DNA of 5,570 nt, taken from an uncultured Collinsella sp. Its GTDB lineage: Bacteria; Actinomycetota; Coriobacteriia; Coriobacteriales; Coriobacteriaceae. The notes beneath the pieces are model-generated. The model was given only the letters and a program-made list of their open reading frames with translations. It ran no database searches and was not told where the DNA came from. This document shows, one piece after another, positions 1-5,570 of the stretch (positions are counted from its first letter, which is position 1; each line of letters opens with the position of its first letter). Where the stretch lies: contig CABSNL010000091.1 of assembly GCA_902479095.1 (NCBI GenBank), positions 1 through 5,570 on the forward strand. The letters run 5' to 3'. The position numbers were made by a program, and so were the translations under genes.

Positions 1-73
1 CGGGATTGGTCAAAATAGTTTGACTATTAGCGGCTAAAATCGCCCGGCGCTAACAATGCATACCCCGTTTCCC

Positions 74-240
74 ATGTCTAAGCCCGAAACACCCGTCGCA
101 GACTCCGCCAAACCCGCTTACCAATACGACACCAGCTATCGCCTGGTCCAGAATCTCGGATTTAAACTCTCCTTCTCAATATGCTCGGCAAAGGCGACCC
201 AGCCGCTTCTCCATTCCGTGTGAAATGTCTCAATATCTAA
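74..240 (+). pseudogene. Possible decayed gene start with a frameshift
   Basis: An ATG at 74 opens a 49-codon frame ending at TGA 221-223. Its first 33 or so residues (MSKPETPVADSAKPAYQYDT at the start, then SYRLVQNLGFKL) look like the N-terminus of a real protein, but the rest does not. From about 178 the neighbouring frame reads NMLGKGDPAASPFRVKCLNI before a TAA at 238-240, and this also looks protein-like. A single frameshift near 170-180 in a longer ancestral gene would explain the pattern. No good Shine-Dalgarno precedes the ATG. The product is not recognised. This is an inference from the look of the translations only, and chance open frames remain possible. Confidence 0.25.
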
Positions 241-538
241 AGCGGAAAAGTTTTCTCCAATTGTCAAGGGTAAGACCGAGCCATGAGCGATTGCGTTTCT
301 TTTATCTTAGAAGTCATCGATATGACTCCAGGCTCTTCCCAAAATTGGAGAGGGGTCACCCAAATCAAATACTTACCATACGACTGATAACAATTATACC
401 GCTGCATGAAACATACGAACATAAGTACCCTATTAAAGTATGCACCGATAGCAGTAAGGCGGCACCGGTGCGATCAGGCAGTAGATGGCCAAGCTCCTTC
501 ACGAGAATCTAACTTAACAGAAACGCTAGACTGAACCC

Positions 539-1007
539 ATGCTGACCAATAGAAAGCAAAGCCGGTTTCTTAAGACTGTCAACGCTTTTACCAAAGAAAA
601 TCCACCAGCGGTTGATAGATGCTGTCCGCCGATTTCCTCAAAGCAATTAAACTACTTTACTCACAAAAAGTAACGTACAACTATTATCATTGCCTCAAGC
701 GCTGGCTAGATTTCAAATATGAGAGTGTCCGAGAACAGTTAGCTATTAGCCAACAGCCCATCGGATCCTATTCAATAGAAAACTCGCTGGGCGTATAAGA
801 GAAAGCCAAGAAGGCAGCCCGGCAAATGGCCCACTACTAGAAAGGATGGTCATGTACGCAGTTATCACTCGCACACGCTATAGATAAATAGTGGAGGGAA
901 ATATGGAAGAAGAAGTCGAGGGTATTCCATATAACCATTAGCTAGCAGACGTTAAAGTTCGTGAATCAGGCCACACAATATGTTTTCAGTTTCAGCTCCA
1001 GTCATAA
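539..1007 (+). pseudogene. Possible decayed plus-strand gene in several frames
   Basis: Protein-like stretches follow one another in different plus-strand frames. From 539, MLTNRKQSRFLKTVNAFTKE and a few more residues are open. From 619 (ATG) a 59-codon frame to TAA 796-798 includes LLYSQKVTYNYYHCLKRWLD and ends IGSYSIENSLGV; it continues past that stop as EKAKKAARQMAHY. From about 845 another frame gives MVMYAVITRTRYR, stop, then IVEGNMEEEVEGIPYNH, stop, then LADVKVRESGHTICFQ, ending at TAA 1005-1007. The last piece runs into the terminator at 994-1022. An Arg/Lys/Tyr-rich small protein broken by frameshifts and nonsense mutations would fit; a small phage regulator is one guess I cannot support further. 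The product is unidentified. A GGAGG-like site precedes the ATG at 903, but that frame is only 12 codons long. Confidence 0.3.
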
Positions 1008-1022
1008 ACTGGAGCTATTTTT
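994..1022 (+). terminator. Rho-independent terminator (plus strand)
   Basis: The arms AGCTCCAGT (994-1002) and ACTGGAGCT (1008-1016) pair perfectly over 9 bp around a 5-base loop, CATAA. A single A and then TTTTT (1018-1022) follow on the plus strand. On the minus strand the stem is followed by GAAACTGAAAAC, with no T-run, so it would not serve the 287-residue gene that ends at 1035. It therefore points to transcription arriving from the left, where only decayed coding remains. Confidence 0.75.
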
Positions 1023-1034
1023 ATCCGCCCATTG

Positions 1035-1898
1035 CTAATTGTTGTTCTTGAATATACCGAAGATTACTGAGCTCAGTTTAGAAACAGCCGACGGCTCCTG
1101 AACCTTTAGTCCGATCTCTTTGTTTATTTCATAGCCCCTATCAATTTTTAACTGATAAGTCTGAACCCCACGATCGATCTCACGTTCACGCTCGCCCCAT
1201 ATTTCCATCAGTTTAACAATATGGGTGTAGCTGTAATTCCCCACTTCCCTGCCATTGTTAACGGAGCACAAAAAGGGAAAGACGTAGTTAACGGCCCTGA
1301 AAAAAGGCCAATGAAACGACGGGTATAGAACCTCCTCATTAGCCAACCCACTATTAACCATTAATGACAGCTGTTCCAGATAATTCGATAACTCCGTAAG
1401 CGTTTTATTAAATAGCGATGCAAAGGTTTCGCCATCAATGCGGGCTCGATCGATAGGCGTAAAAATGCTTGGATGCAATTCTGCGAGCTCAGCATACTTA
1501 CCGGCAGCCTTTTCAAGATTTTCACTGTTTGCCAAGTAAGATAGCAAACCTTGTTTAACGTTCGAACTTGACATACCGGCTATAGAGATAAATTCTTTTT
1601 CGGAAAACGACTTCAGAGAATGAACCGATAAGCTCATAACAGCTTGAGCATAAATGGGAACTTCGGAAGAGACAAAGCTGAATAACTTCATCCTGGGCAG
1701 AACCTCGGCCCTAAAAGTATCGGAAAAATCAATCGACCATTCAGAGGCTTTTATATAGCTATCGTTACGCATCTGCTTAACAGTAAGCCGATAAGAACCG
1801 AATGCGGCAATAAGAGCGCCGGCAGTCGCAAGATCTGCTAACGTATTCAAGTCTTTTGATAAATCCCCTAATAATTCCTGAAGCACAGCGTTCCCCAT
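1035..1898 (-). CDS. Hypothetical protein with N-terminal hydrophobic segment
   Basis: I do not recognise this 287-residue protein. Residues about 18-38 (ADLATAGALIAAFGSYRL and neighbours) form a weakly hydrophobic segment followed by basic residues, consistent with one membrane anchor and the rest in the cytoplasm. The body looks mainly helical. It has an aromatic stretch around 192-210 (FHWPFFRAVNYVFPF) and a charged, coiled-coil-like helix around 230-268 containing WGEREREIDRG. This layout, a short N-terminal helix followed by KQMRND and a helical body, recalls DUF4760-like membrane proteins, but I see no decisive motif. The ATG at 1898 is preferred over the TTG one codon upstream; the ribosome binding site is weak (AGAAG about 10 bases before). 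It lies about 80 bp downstream of the 72-codon gene, in the same orientation. Its codons are much less GC-biased than those of the operon to the right, suggesting separate origin. Confidence 0.72.
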   Translation of the reverse strand: MGNAVLQELLGDLSKDLNTLADLATAGALIAAFGSYRLTVKQMRNDSYIKASEWSIDFSDTFRAEVLPRMKLFSFVSSEVPIYAQAVMSLSVHSLKSFSEKEFISIAGMSSSNVKQGLLSYLANSENLEKAAGKYAELAELHPSIFTPIDRARIDGETFASLFNKTLTELSNYLEQLSLMVNSGLANEEVLYPSFHWPFFRAVNYVFPFLCSVNNGREVGNYSYTHIVKLMEIWGEREREIDRGVQTYQLKIDRGYEINKEIGLKVQEPSAVSKLSSVIFGIFKNNN

Positions 1899-1982
1899 CA
1901 ATTAGACGCTTCTACATGAAGCCAATTAATCCGCATTGATATAACGTCATGCACCAGACAATGAACGTAACGTAATTTTACT

Positions 1983-2201
1983 TTAGTTTTCTCGAACCGT
2001 TTGCAAGCACAGCCCTTCCATAATCGCAGCGAGCATTAAAGGATTGAGCCAGACCGCCTCGGCATCCAACTCGATACCCGTGATTCGCTGCCTGTCAAAT
2101 AGCAAGCTGCAGTCGAAAACAAAGATCAAAGCCAGAAGGACAATAAGACGAAGCACCAAGAGTAGATAGGACGCAGTGGTAGATTCAGCCCCTGTGTCCA
2201 A
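1983..2201 (-). CDS. Small single-pass membrane protein, unknown
   Basis: This 72-residue ORF starts with TTG at 2201, the first possible start after an in-frame TAG near 2234. AGGTGA lies seven bases before it, which supports that start. Residues 12-35 are strongly hydrophobic (SYLLLVLRLIVLLALIFVFD and on) and should form one transmembrane helix. The tail is mixed, with an acidic patch (ELDAEAVW, 44-51) and a second weaker hydrophobic stretch (LNPLMLAAIM, 52-61). No family is recognised. It precedes the 287-residue gene on the same strand and may be cotranscribed with it. Being short and TTG-initiated, it could instead be a remnant of a larger membrane protein. The coding call rests on the membrane helix and the ribosome binding site. 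Confidence 0.5.
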   Translation of the reverse strand: MDTGAESTTASYLLLVLRLIVLLALIFVFDCSLLFDRQRITGIELDAEAVWLNPLMLAAIMEGLCLQTVREN

Positions 2202-2208
2202 ATTAAAA

Positions 2209-2214
2209 TCACCT
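2209..2214 (-). promoter_or_regulatory. Ribosome binding site deciding a TTG start
   Basis: Read on the minus strand, AGGTGA is separated by seven bases from the TTG at 2199-2201. There is no ATG or GTG between the upstream in-frame stop and this TTG, so the site fixes the start of the 72-residue ORF. Confidence 0.45.
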
Positions 2215-2230
2215 AAATGATTAAGCGAGG

Positions 2231-2236
2231 ACTATA
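2231..2236 (-). promoter_or_regulatory. Weak -10 candidate for the two-ORF cassette
   Basis: On the minus strand TATAGT matches the sigma-70 -10 consensus at five of six bases and lies about 30 bases before the TTG start. The only -35-like hexamer, TTGGTA (2257-2262), is 20 bases away and touches the terminator hairpin, so the match is poor. It is listed because the cassette needs its own promoter if the 2261-2296 hairpin ends the upstream transcript. Confidence 0.2.
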
Positions 2237-2260
2237 AAATTCCATTAACGTAAGAATACC

Positions 2261-2296
2261 AAATTGGACCCCATCGCCACCGATAGGGTCCAATTT
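2261..2296 (-). terminator. Hairpin terminator after ugd, possibly bidirectional
   Basis: AAATTGGACCC (2261-2271) and GGGTCCAATTT (2286-2296) are perfect 11-bp inverted arms. Inside them, after one C/A mismatch, ATCG and CGAT pair around a CCAC loop, giving a 15-pair stem. Read on the minus strand it lies 45 bases past the ugd stop and is followed by a short T-rich stretch (AATTTGGTATTCTT); on the plus strand the stem runs into TTTT. No plus-strand gene leads into it, so its main role is presumably to end the pgm-manC-ugd transcript. Confidence 0.65.
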
Positions 2297-2340
2297 TAAA
2301 CGAGTATTTAGCTAAACCACCTTCGCTACGGACCAGCCCA

Positions 2341-3600
2341 CTAGTCCCGCTTAAACAAATCGCGGGTGTACACCTTGTCCGCCACGTCCGCGAGCTCGTC
2401 GCTCCAGCGGTTGGCGACGATCACGTCGCAGCCGGCCTTGAAGGCCTCCAGGTCGTGGGTCACCTCGGACCCGAAGAACTCCGGCGCGTCCAGCGTGGGC
2501 TCGTAGACCACCACAGGCACGCCCTTGGCCTTCACGCGCTTCATGACGCCCTGGATAGAGCTCGCGCGGAAGTTGTCGGAGTTCGACTTCATAGTCAGGC
2601 GGTACACGCCCACGACTGGCTTTTCCTTGCCGGCATACACGCGGTCCCACACCATCTGCAGCACCTCGTCGGCCACGAAGTCCTTGCGGGTGCGGTTGGC
2701 GTCCACGATGGCCTCGATCAGGTTCTGCGGCACGTCCTTGTAGTTGGCCAGCAGCTGCTTGGTGTCCTTGGGCAGGCAGTAGCCGCCGTAGCCGAAGCTG
2801 GGGTTGTTGTAGTGGGAGCCGATGCGCGGCTCCAGGCACACGCCGTCGATTACGTCGCGGGTGTTGAGGCCTCGCACCTCGCAGTAGGTGTCGAGCTCGT
2901 TGAAGTAGGCCACGCGCAGCGCCAGGTAGGTGTTGGCGAAGAGCTTGACGGCCTCGGCCTCGGTGGTGCCCAGCACGAGCTCCGGGATGCCCCTGGAGCC
3001 GTCGGCGTTCACGCGCTCCAGCTCGGCGGGGTCGGCGCCCTGGGCGAGCAGGCCGGCGAAGCGCTCGGCGGCCGCGACGGCCTCGTCGTCGTCCTTGGGC
3101 GCGCCCACCACGATGCGGCTGGGGTGCAGGTTGTCGTAGAGCGCCTTGCTCTCGCGCAGGAACTCCGGGCTGAAGAAGATCTTGCTGTCGCCCAGCCTCT
3201 CGCGCAGGCCCGCGGTGTAGCCCACCGGGATCGTCGACTTGATGACGATCCAGGCGTCCGGGTTCACCGAGCGAACGGCGGCGATGGCGGCCTCGACGGA
3301 GGAAGTGTCGAAGAAGTTCCTGTCCGAGTCGTAGTTGGTGGGCGTGGCGACCACGACGTATTCGGCGCCTGCATACGCTTCGGTCGCGTCAGCTGTTGCG
3401 CTCAGGTTCAAATCCCGCTCCCCGGCCTTGGCCTCGGCCAGGAACCGCTCGATCTCGGCGTCGCGAATGGGCGACTCGTAGTTGTGCAGCTTCTCGACCT
3501 TCTCGGGGACGATGTCCAGCGCGCACACCTCGTTGTGCTGCGCCAAGAGCACGGCCAGTGAGAGGCCCACGTACCCGGTGCCTGCAACTGAGATTTTCAT
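2341..3600 (-). CDS. ugd: UDP-glucose 6-dehydrogenase
   Basis: This cytoplasmic enzyme oxidises UDP-glucose to UDP-glucuronate with two NAD+, supplying glucuronate for capsule or exopolysaccharide. The 419-residue protein shows the whole family layout. The NAD-binding GTGYVG is at 7-12, VATPTNYD at 84-91 and STIPVG at 122-127. FSPEFLRES is at 143-151 and EAVKLFANTY at 216-225, with the conserved Lys219 and Asn223. The catalytic Cys275 lies in FGYGGYCLPKDTKQ, and the C-terminal UDP-binding domain ends in VYTRDLF. From memory it is strikingly close to E. coli Ugd (388 residues), with extra residues around 185-208 and 317-326. The start at 3600 is chosen because GGAGG lies four bases before it; an ATG at 3636 would add 12 residues but lacks a good site. 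It is the last gene of the operon, 60 bp after manC. The substrate could in principle be a related UDP-sugar, but the E. coli-like motifs favour UDP-glucose. Confidence 0.96.
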   Translation of the reverse strand: MKISVAGTGYVGLSLAVLLAQHNEVCALDIVPEKVEKLHNYESPIRDAEIERFLAEAKAGERDLNLSATADATEAYAGAEYVVVATPTNYDSDRNFFDTSSVEAAIAAVRSVNPDAWIVIKSTIPVGYTAGLRERLGDSKIFFSPEFLRESKALYDNLHPSRIVVGAPKDDDEAVAAAERFAGLLAQGADPAELERVNADGSRGIPELVLGTTEAEAVKLFANTYLALRVAYFNELDTYCEVRGLNTRDVIDGVCLEPRIGSHYNNPSFGYGGYCLPKDTKQLLANYKDVPQNLIEAIVDANRTRKDFVADEVLQMVWDRVYAGKEKPVVGVYRLTMKSNSDNFRASSIQGVMKRVKAKGVPVVVYEPTLDAPEFFGSEVTHDLEAFKAGCDVIVANRWSDELADVADKVYTRDLFKRD

Positions 3601-3604
3601 ATTG

Positions 3605-3609
3605 CCTCC
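3605..3609 (-). promoter_or_regulatory. ugd ribosome binding site
   Basis: GGAGG on the minus strand lies four bases before ATG 3598-3600. It decides the MKISVAGTGYVG start over the ATG at 3636. The surrounding 60-bp manC-ugd spacer is notably AT-richer (about 43% G+C by hand count) than the genes beside it and contains a 10-bp palindrome, TTCGATCGAA, at 3642-3651. Confidence 0.75.
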
Positions 3610-3660
3610 ATATAGCTCTAAATCCGTTGGTTTCATTGCGCTTCGATCGAAAACGTCCTT

Positions 3661-5010
3661 CTACTTCCAGAAGTCACCGAACCTCTCGATGTCCTCCTCG
3701 GTGAGCACGTCGCCGTGCTGGACCTCGATGATGTGGAGGTCGGAGGACGTGGCGCGCACGGCGTGCATGTGGCCGACCTCGATGTTCACAACGCAGCCCG
3801 CGCGCACCTGCCGCACGAGCCCGTCGAGCACGACCTCGCCCTCGCCGGCCACGACCGTCCACACCTCTGAGCGGTAGGAGTGGCGCTGGTAGGAGATCTG
3901 CCTACCGCTCGCGATGACGAGCTCCTTGGTGAGGGACTTGGCGCCTCCAGGGTAGGCGGAGCTGTCGAGCACGCGGTACTCGCCCCAGCGGCGGCGCTCG
4001 TACATGGGGCGGGTCTCGGCGACGGAGCCCACGAGGCCCTTGATGCTGGCAGAGGCCTCCTTGCCGCATGCAAGTATGCCATCGTGCGTGGCCACGACCA
4101 CTGCATCGGAAAGTCCGGCCACCACCATGGGGAGGCCCGTCTCGTTGATCACGTGGACGTTTGAGCACGTGGCCCCGTCCACGACGACGCGCCCGGCCGC
4201 CCGGTCGGTCATCTCCTCGGTGAGGGTGTTCCAGGTGCCCAGGTCCTTCCAGGTGCCCGAATAGGGCACGACGCCGATTGAGGAGGCCTTCTCGACAACC
4301 TCATAGTCGAAGGAGTTCTTGGGCAGCTCCGCGTAGCGCGAGCGGAACTCGTCGAAGGAGCCCGACTTCAGGTAGCCATCGGAGATGGCGGTGAGGTAGC
4401 CCAGCCTGAACGCGAAGACGCCGCAGTTCCAGAGCGCGCCCTGGGCGATGAGCGCCTTGGCGGCCTCCCCGTCAGGTTTCTCGGTGAAGCGTACCACCCT
4501 GCGGGGGCTGCCCTCGGTGTCGCCCGGCACGATGTATCCGTACTTCACGCTCGGGTAGGTGGGTTCTACGCCGAGGAGCACCAGGTCGGCGAAGCCAGAC
4601 TGGACGGCATCGTCGAGCCCCACGACCCCGTCGTAGTAGGCCTGGTCGGCGTAGGAGTCGATGGGCATCACGATCACGGTGTCGCCGGCATCGGCCCCCT
4701 GCTCCATGGCAAGGTGGGTGCAAGCGAGCATGATGGCCGGGGCGGTGTCGCGCCGCTCGGGCTCGAGCACCAGGGCGTAGTCGCCCTCGACCTGCGAGCG
4801 GATGGAGAACTCCTGGTCCGCGCAGGTGGCGATGGTCACGTCTAAGTCGGCGTCCACAGATCGTATCTGCGAGAATACGCGCTGCACCATGGATACGTGG
4901 TTGCCCTGCGAATCGCGCAGCACCTTCAGGAACTGCTTGGAGCGCGAGGAGTTGGAGAGCGGCCACAGGCGCGTGCCCGAGCCGCCGGAGAGCAGTATAA
5001 GGTGGATCAC
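3661..5010 (-). CDS. manC: Mannose-1-phosphate guanylyltransferase with C-terminal cupin
   Basis: Expected to make GDP-mannose from mannose-1-phosphate and GTP in the cytoplasm, for polysaccharide synthesis. The nucleotidyltransferase domain covers about residues 1-265. It has GGSGTRLWPLS at 9-19 with Lys25 in SRSKQF, EPERRDTAPA at 83-92, and VMPIDSYA at 114-121 with the metal-binding Asp118. GVEPTYPSVKYGYI is at 147-160, FTEKPD at 175-180, WNCGVF at 194-199 and WKDLG at 254-258. A linker leads to a cupin at about 340-449 that resembles type II phosphomannose isomerase. There, QRHSYRSEVW (375-384) and GHMH (413-416) keep the likely metal ligands Gln375, His377, Glu382 and His416, so isomerase activity is possible but unproven. 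At 449 residues it is slightly shorter than classical AlgA/ManC (about 470-480). It starts with GTG, preceded by AGGGGG six bases away, and overlaps the mutase stop by four bases. Exact sugar specificity is inferred. Confidence 0.9.
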   Translation of the reverse strand: MIHLILLSGGSGTRLWPLSNSSRSKQFLKVLRDSQGNHVSMVQRVFSQIRSVDADLDVTIATCADQEFSIRSQVEGDYALVLEPERRDTAPAIMLACTHLAMEQGADAGDTVIVMPIDSYADQAYYDGVVGLDDAVQSGFADLVLLGVEPTYPSVKYGYIVPGDTEGSPRRVVRFTEKPDGEAAKALIAQGALWNCGVFAFRLGYLTAISDGYLKSGSFDEFRSRYAELPKNSFDYEVVEKASSIGVVPYSGTWKDLGTWNTLTEEMTDRAAGRVVVDGATCSNVHVINETGLPMVVAGLSDAVVVATHDGILACGKEASASIKGLVGSVAETRPMYERRRWGEYRVLDSSAYPGGAKSLTKELVIASGRQISYQRHSYRSEVWTVVAGEGEVVLDGLVRQVRAGCVVNIEVGHMHAVRATSSDLHIIEVQHGDVLTEEDIERFGDFWK

Positions 5011-5570
5011 TTCGTTCCCCCTAGGATGGACTCGACTTCGGCTGATATGGATGCAAGAAGGGAGTCGGCCCCCTCCACCGTCGCCTCCGTGGCGTACACG
5101 TAGGCCTTGACCTTCGGCTCGGTGCCGGAGGGCCGCACGATCGCGCGGGAGCCGCCGGCCAGGAGCAGCTCCAGGACGTCGGCTCGAGGGAGCTGCTGGG
5201 GCTTCGGGTCGGAGGGGTTCACGGCGGGCATCTCGGCGCCAACGGCGTAGTCGACGAATTGGACGACGGACACGCCGGCGAGCTCCGCGGGCGGGTTAGC
5301 GCGAAGGCCGGCCATGATGGCGGCCATGTCCGCGGCGCCCTCCGGGCCCTCGTACGTCTTGGAGAGCAGCGCGCTCGCCCAGAAGCCGTGCTCCGCGTAG
5401 AGCCTCTGCATGGCCTCGTAGAGGTCCAGGCCCCTCGCCTTCCAGTGGGCGGCGAGCTCGCAGACCAGCACGGACGACACCACGGCGTCCTTGTCGCGGG
5501 CGTAGGTGCCGGCGAGATAGCCGTAGGACTCCTCGAAGCCGAATAGGAATTCCGCATCGCGGCCCTGGGA
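5007..5570 (-). CDS. Phosphoglucomutase/phosphomannomutase, C-terminal part
   Basis: This is the last 187 residues of an alpha-D-phosphohexomutase; the N-terminus lies beyond the right edge. Such enzymes interconvert hexose-6-phosphates and hexose-1-phosphates through a phosphoserine. The sugar-binding loop is visible as FGFEESYGYL at residues 10-19 of the fragment, followed by ARDKDAV (24-30). Near the C-terminus RPSGTEPKVKAY (146-157) is the phosphate-binding loop. The catalytic serine and metal-binding domains are outside the window. The FGFEESYGYL form is that of PgcA-type phosphoglucomutases of Gram-positive bacteria rather than the GGEESGH form of AlgC/ManB. Either glucose or mannose phosphate may therefore be the substrate. 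Coupling to manC by the GTGA overlap favours mannose-1-phosphate supply, while ugd downstream would also benefit from glucose-1-phosphate. The frame is open to the window edge. Confidence 0.93.
   Translation of the reverse strand, partial: SQGRDAEFLFGFEESYGYLAGTYARDKDAVVSSVLVCELAAHWKARGLDLYEAMQRLYAEHGFWASALLSKTYEGPEGAADMAAIMAGLRANPPAELAGVSVVQFVDYAVGAEMPAVNPSDPKPQQLPRADVLELLLAGGSRAIVRPSGTEPKVKAYVYATEATVEGADSLLASISAEVESILGGTK
5017..5022 (-). promoter_or_regulatory. manC ribosome binding site inside the mutase gene
   Basis: AGGGGG on the minus strand lies six bases before the GTG start at 5008-5010 and within the last codons of the mutase. Together with the GTGA stop-start overlap (5007-5010) it implies translational coupling of the two genes and fixes GTG as the manC start. 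Confidence 0.7.

Larger units (their letters stand above)
1..1034. other. AT-richer tract without an intact gene
   Basis: This kilobase has no open frame that reads convincingly as a protein. The longest, 225-512 on the plus strand, has no ribosome binding site and an odd composition rich in Arg, His and Ser. Short open stretches lie on the plus strand at 74-223, 406-534, 539-673 and 619-798, in changing frames and separated by many stops. The plus-strand terminator at its right end suggests that a plus-strand gene was once transcribed here. A small palindrome, AATAGT-TTG-ACTATT, lies at 14-28 and another, GCACCGGTGC, at 462-471; neither is near a clear promoter. I read the tract as decayed, probably mobile or accessory DNA. 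Confidence 0.55.

Noticed and set aside
14..28. Inverted repeat AATAGT-TTG-ACTATT as an operator
   Set aside because: Six-base arms are short enough to occur by chance, and no promoter pair or intact gene follows it.
225..512. 95-codon plus-strand ORF beginning MSQYLKRKSFLQ
   Set aside because: It has no Shine-Dalgarno site, starts right after another stop, is unusually rich in Arg, His and Ser with no domain-like pattern, and lies in a tract full of broken frames. It is probably a chance frame, though a short unknown protein cannot be fully excluded.
903..941. Mini-ORF MEEEVEGIPYNH with a GGAGG-like site just upstream
   Set aside because: Only 12 codons, with no regulated gene following on the plus strand, so a leader peptide role is not supported; it fits better as part of the decayed gene.
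1902..1982. Promoter or ACGTA repeat unit between the two left-hand ORFs
   Set aside because: The sequence has a short direct repeat (ACGTAACGTA) and TTATAT-like bases, but no -35/-10 pair with acceptable spacing, so it is left as plain spacer.
2351..2839. Arg/Gly/Pro-rich minus-strand ORF inside ugd, and similar ones inside manC and the mutase
   Set aside because: These are other-frame translations of GC-rich genes with low-complexity Arg/Ala/Pro content and no ribosome binding sites.
2455..3561. Long 368-codon open frame on the plus strand opposite ugd
   Set aside because: It is a shadow of the GC-rich codon use of ugd; its translation is a Val/His/Gly/Leu-rich run with no motif, while the opposite strand carries every Ugd catalytic motif.

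Overview
The window joins two very different kinds of DNA. From about position 2340 to the right edge the sequence is GC-rich (hand counts of 60-base lines give about 63-78% G+C) and tightly packed with three genes on the minus strand. From about 2340 to the left edge it is AT-richer (lines of about 35-48% G+C) and gene-poor, and holds two unrecognised minus-strand ORFs plus about 1 kb with no intact gene. The GC-rich half looks like a high-GC bacterium. A gut or oral actinobacterium such as a member of the Coriobacteriia is my best guess, from protein style only. The left half does not share that composition, so it is either acquired DNA, a low-GC accessory patch, or possibly an assembly join.

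The right half is a nucleotide-sugar operon read right to left. It starts with the C-terminal part of a PgcA-type phosphoglucomutase/phosphomannomutase (cut by the window edge). This overlaps by GTGA a mannose-1-phosphate guanylyltransferase with a C-terminal cupin (manC-like). After a 60-bp gap comes a UDP-glucose 6-dehydrogenase (ugd), very close in sequence to the E. coli enzyme. Together they would supply hexose-1-phosphate, GDP-mannose and UDP-glucuronate for capsule or exopolysaccharide. A strong hairpin at 2261-2296, just past ugd, is the likely end of the transcript.

In the left half, a 72-residue single-pass membrane protein (1983-2201) and a 287-residue protein with an N-terminal hydrophobic segment (1035-1898) lie in the same orientation, separated by about 80 bp. 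I cannot assign either to a function. They sit between the 2261-2296 hairpin and a clear plus-strand terminator at 994-1022. Left of that, positions 1-990 hold only short open stretches that jump between frames, best read as decayed gene remnants on the plus strand. No tRNA, rRNA, CRISPR array, complete insertion sequence or convincing attachment site was found.
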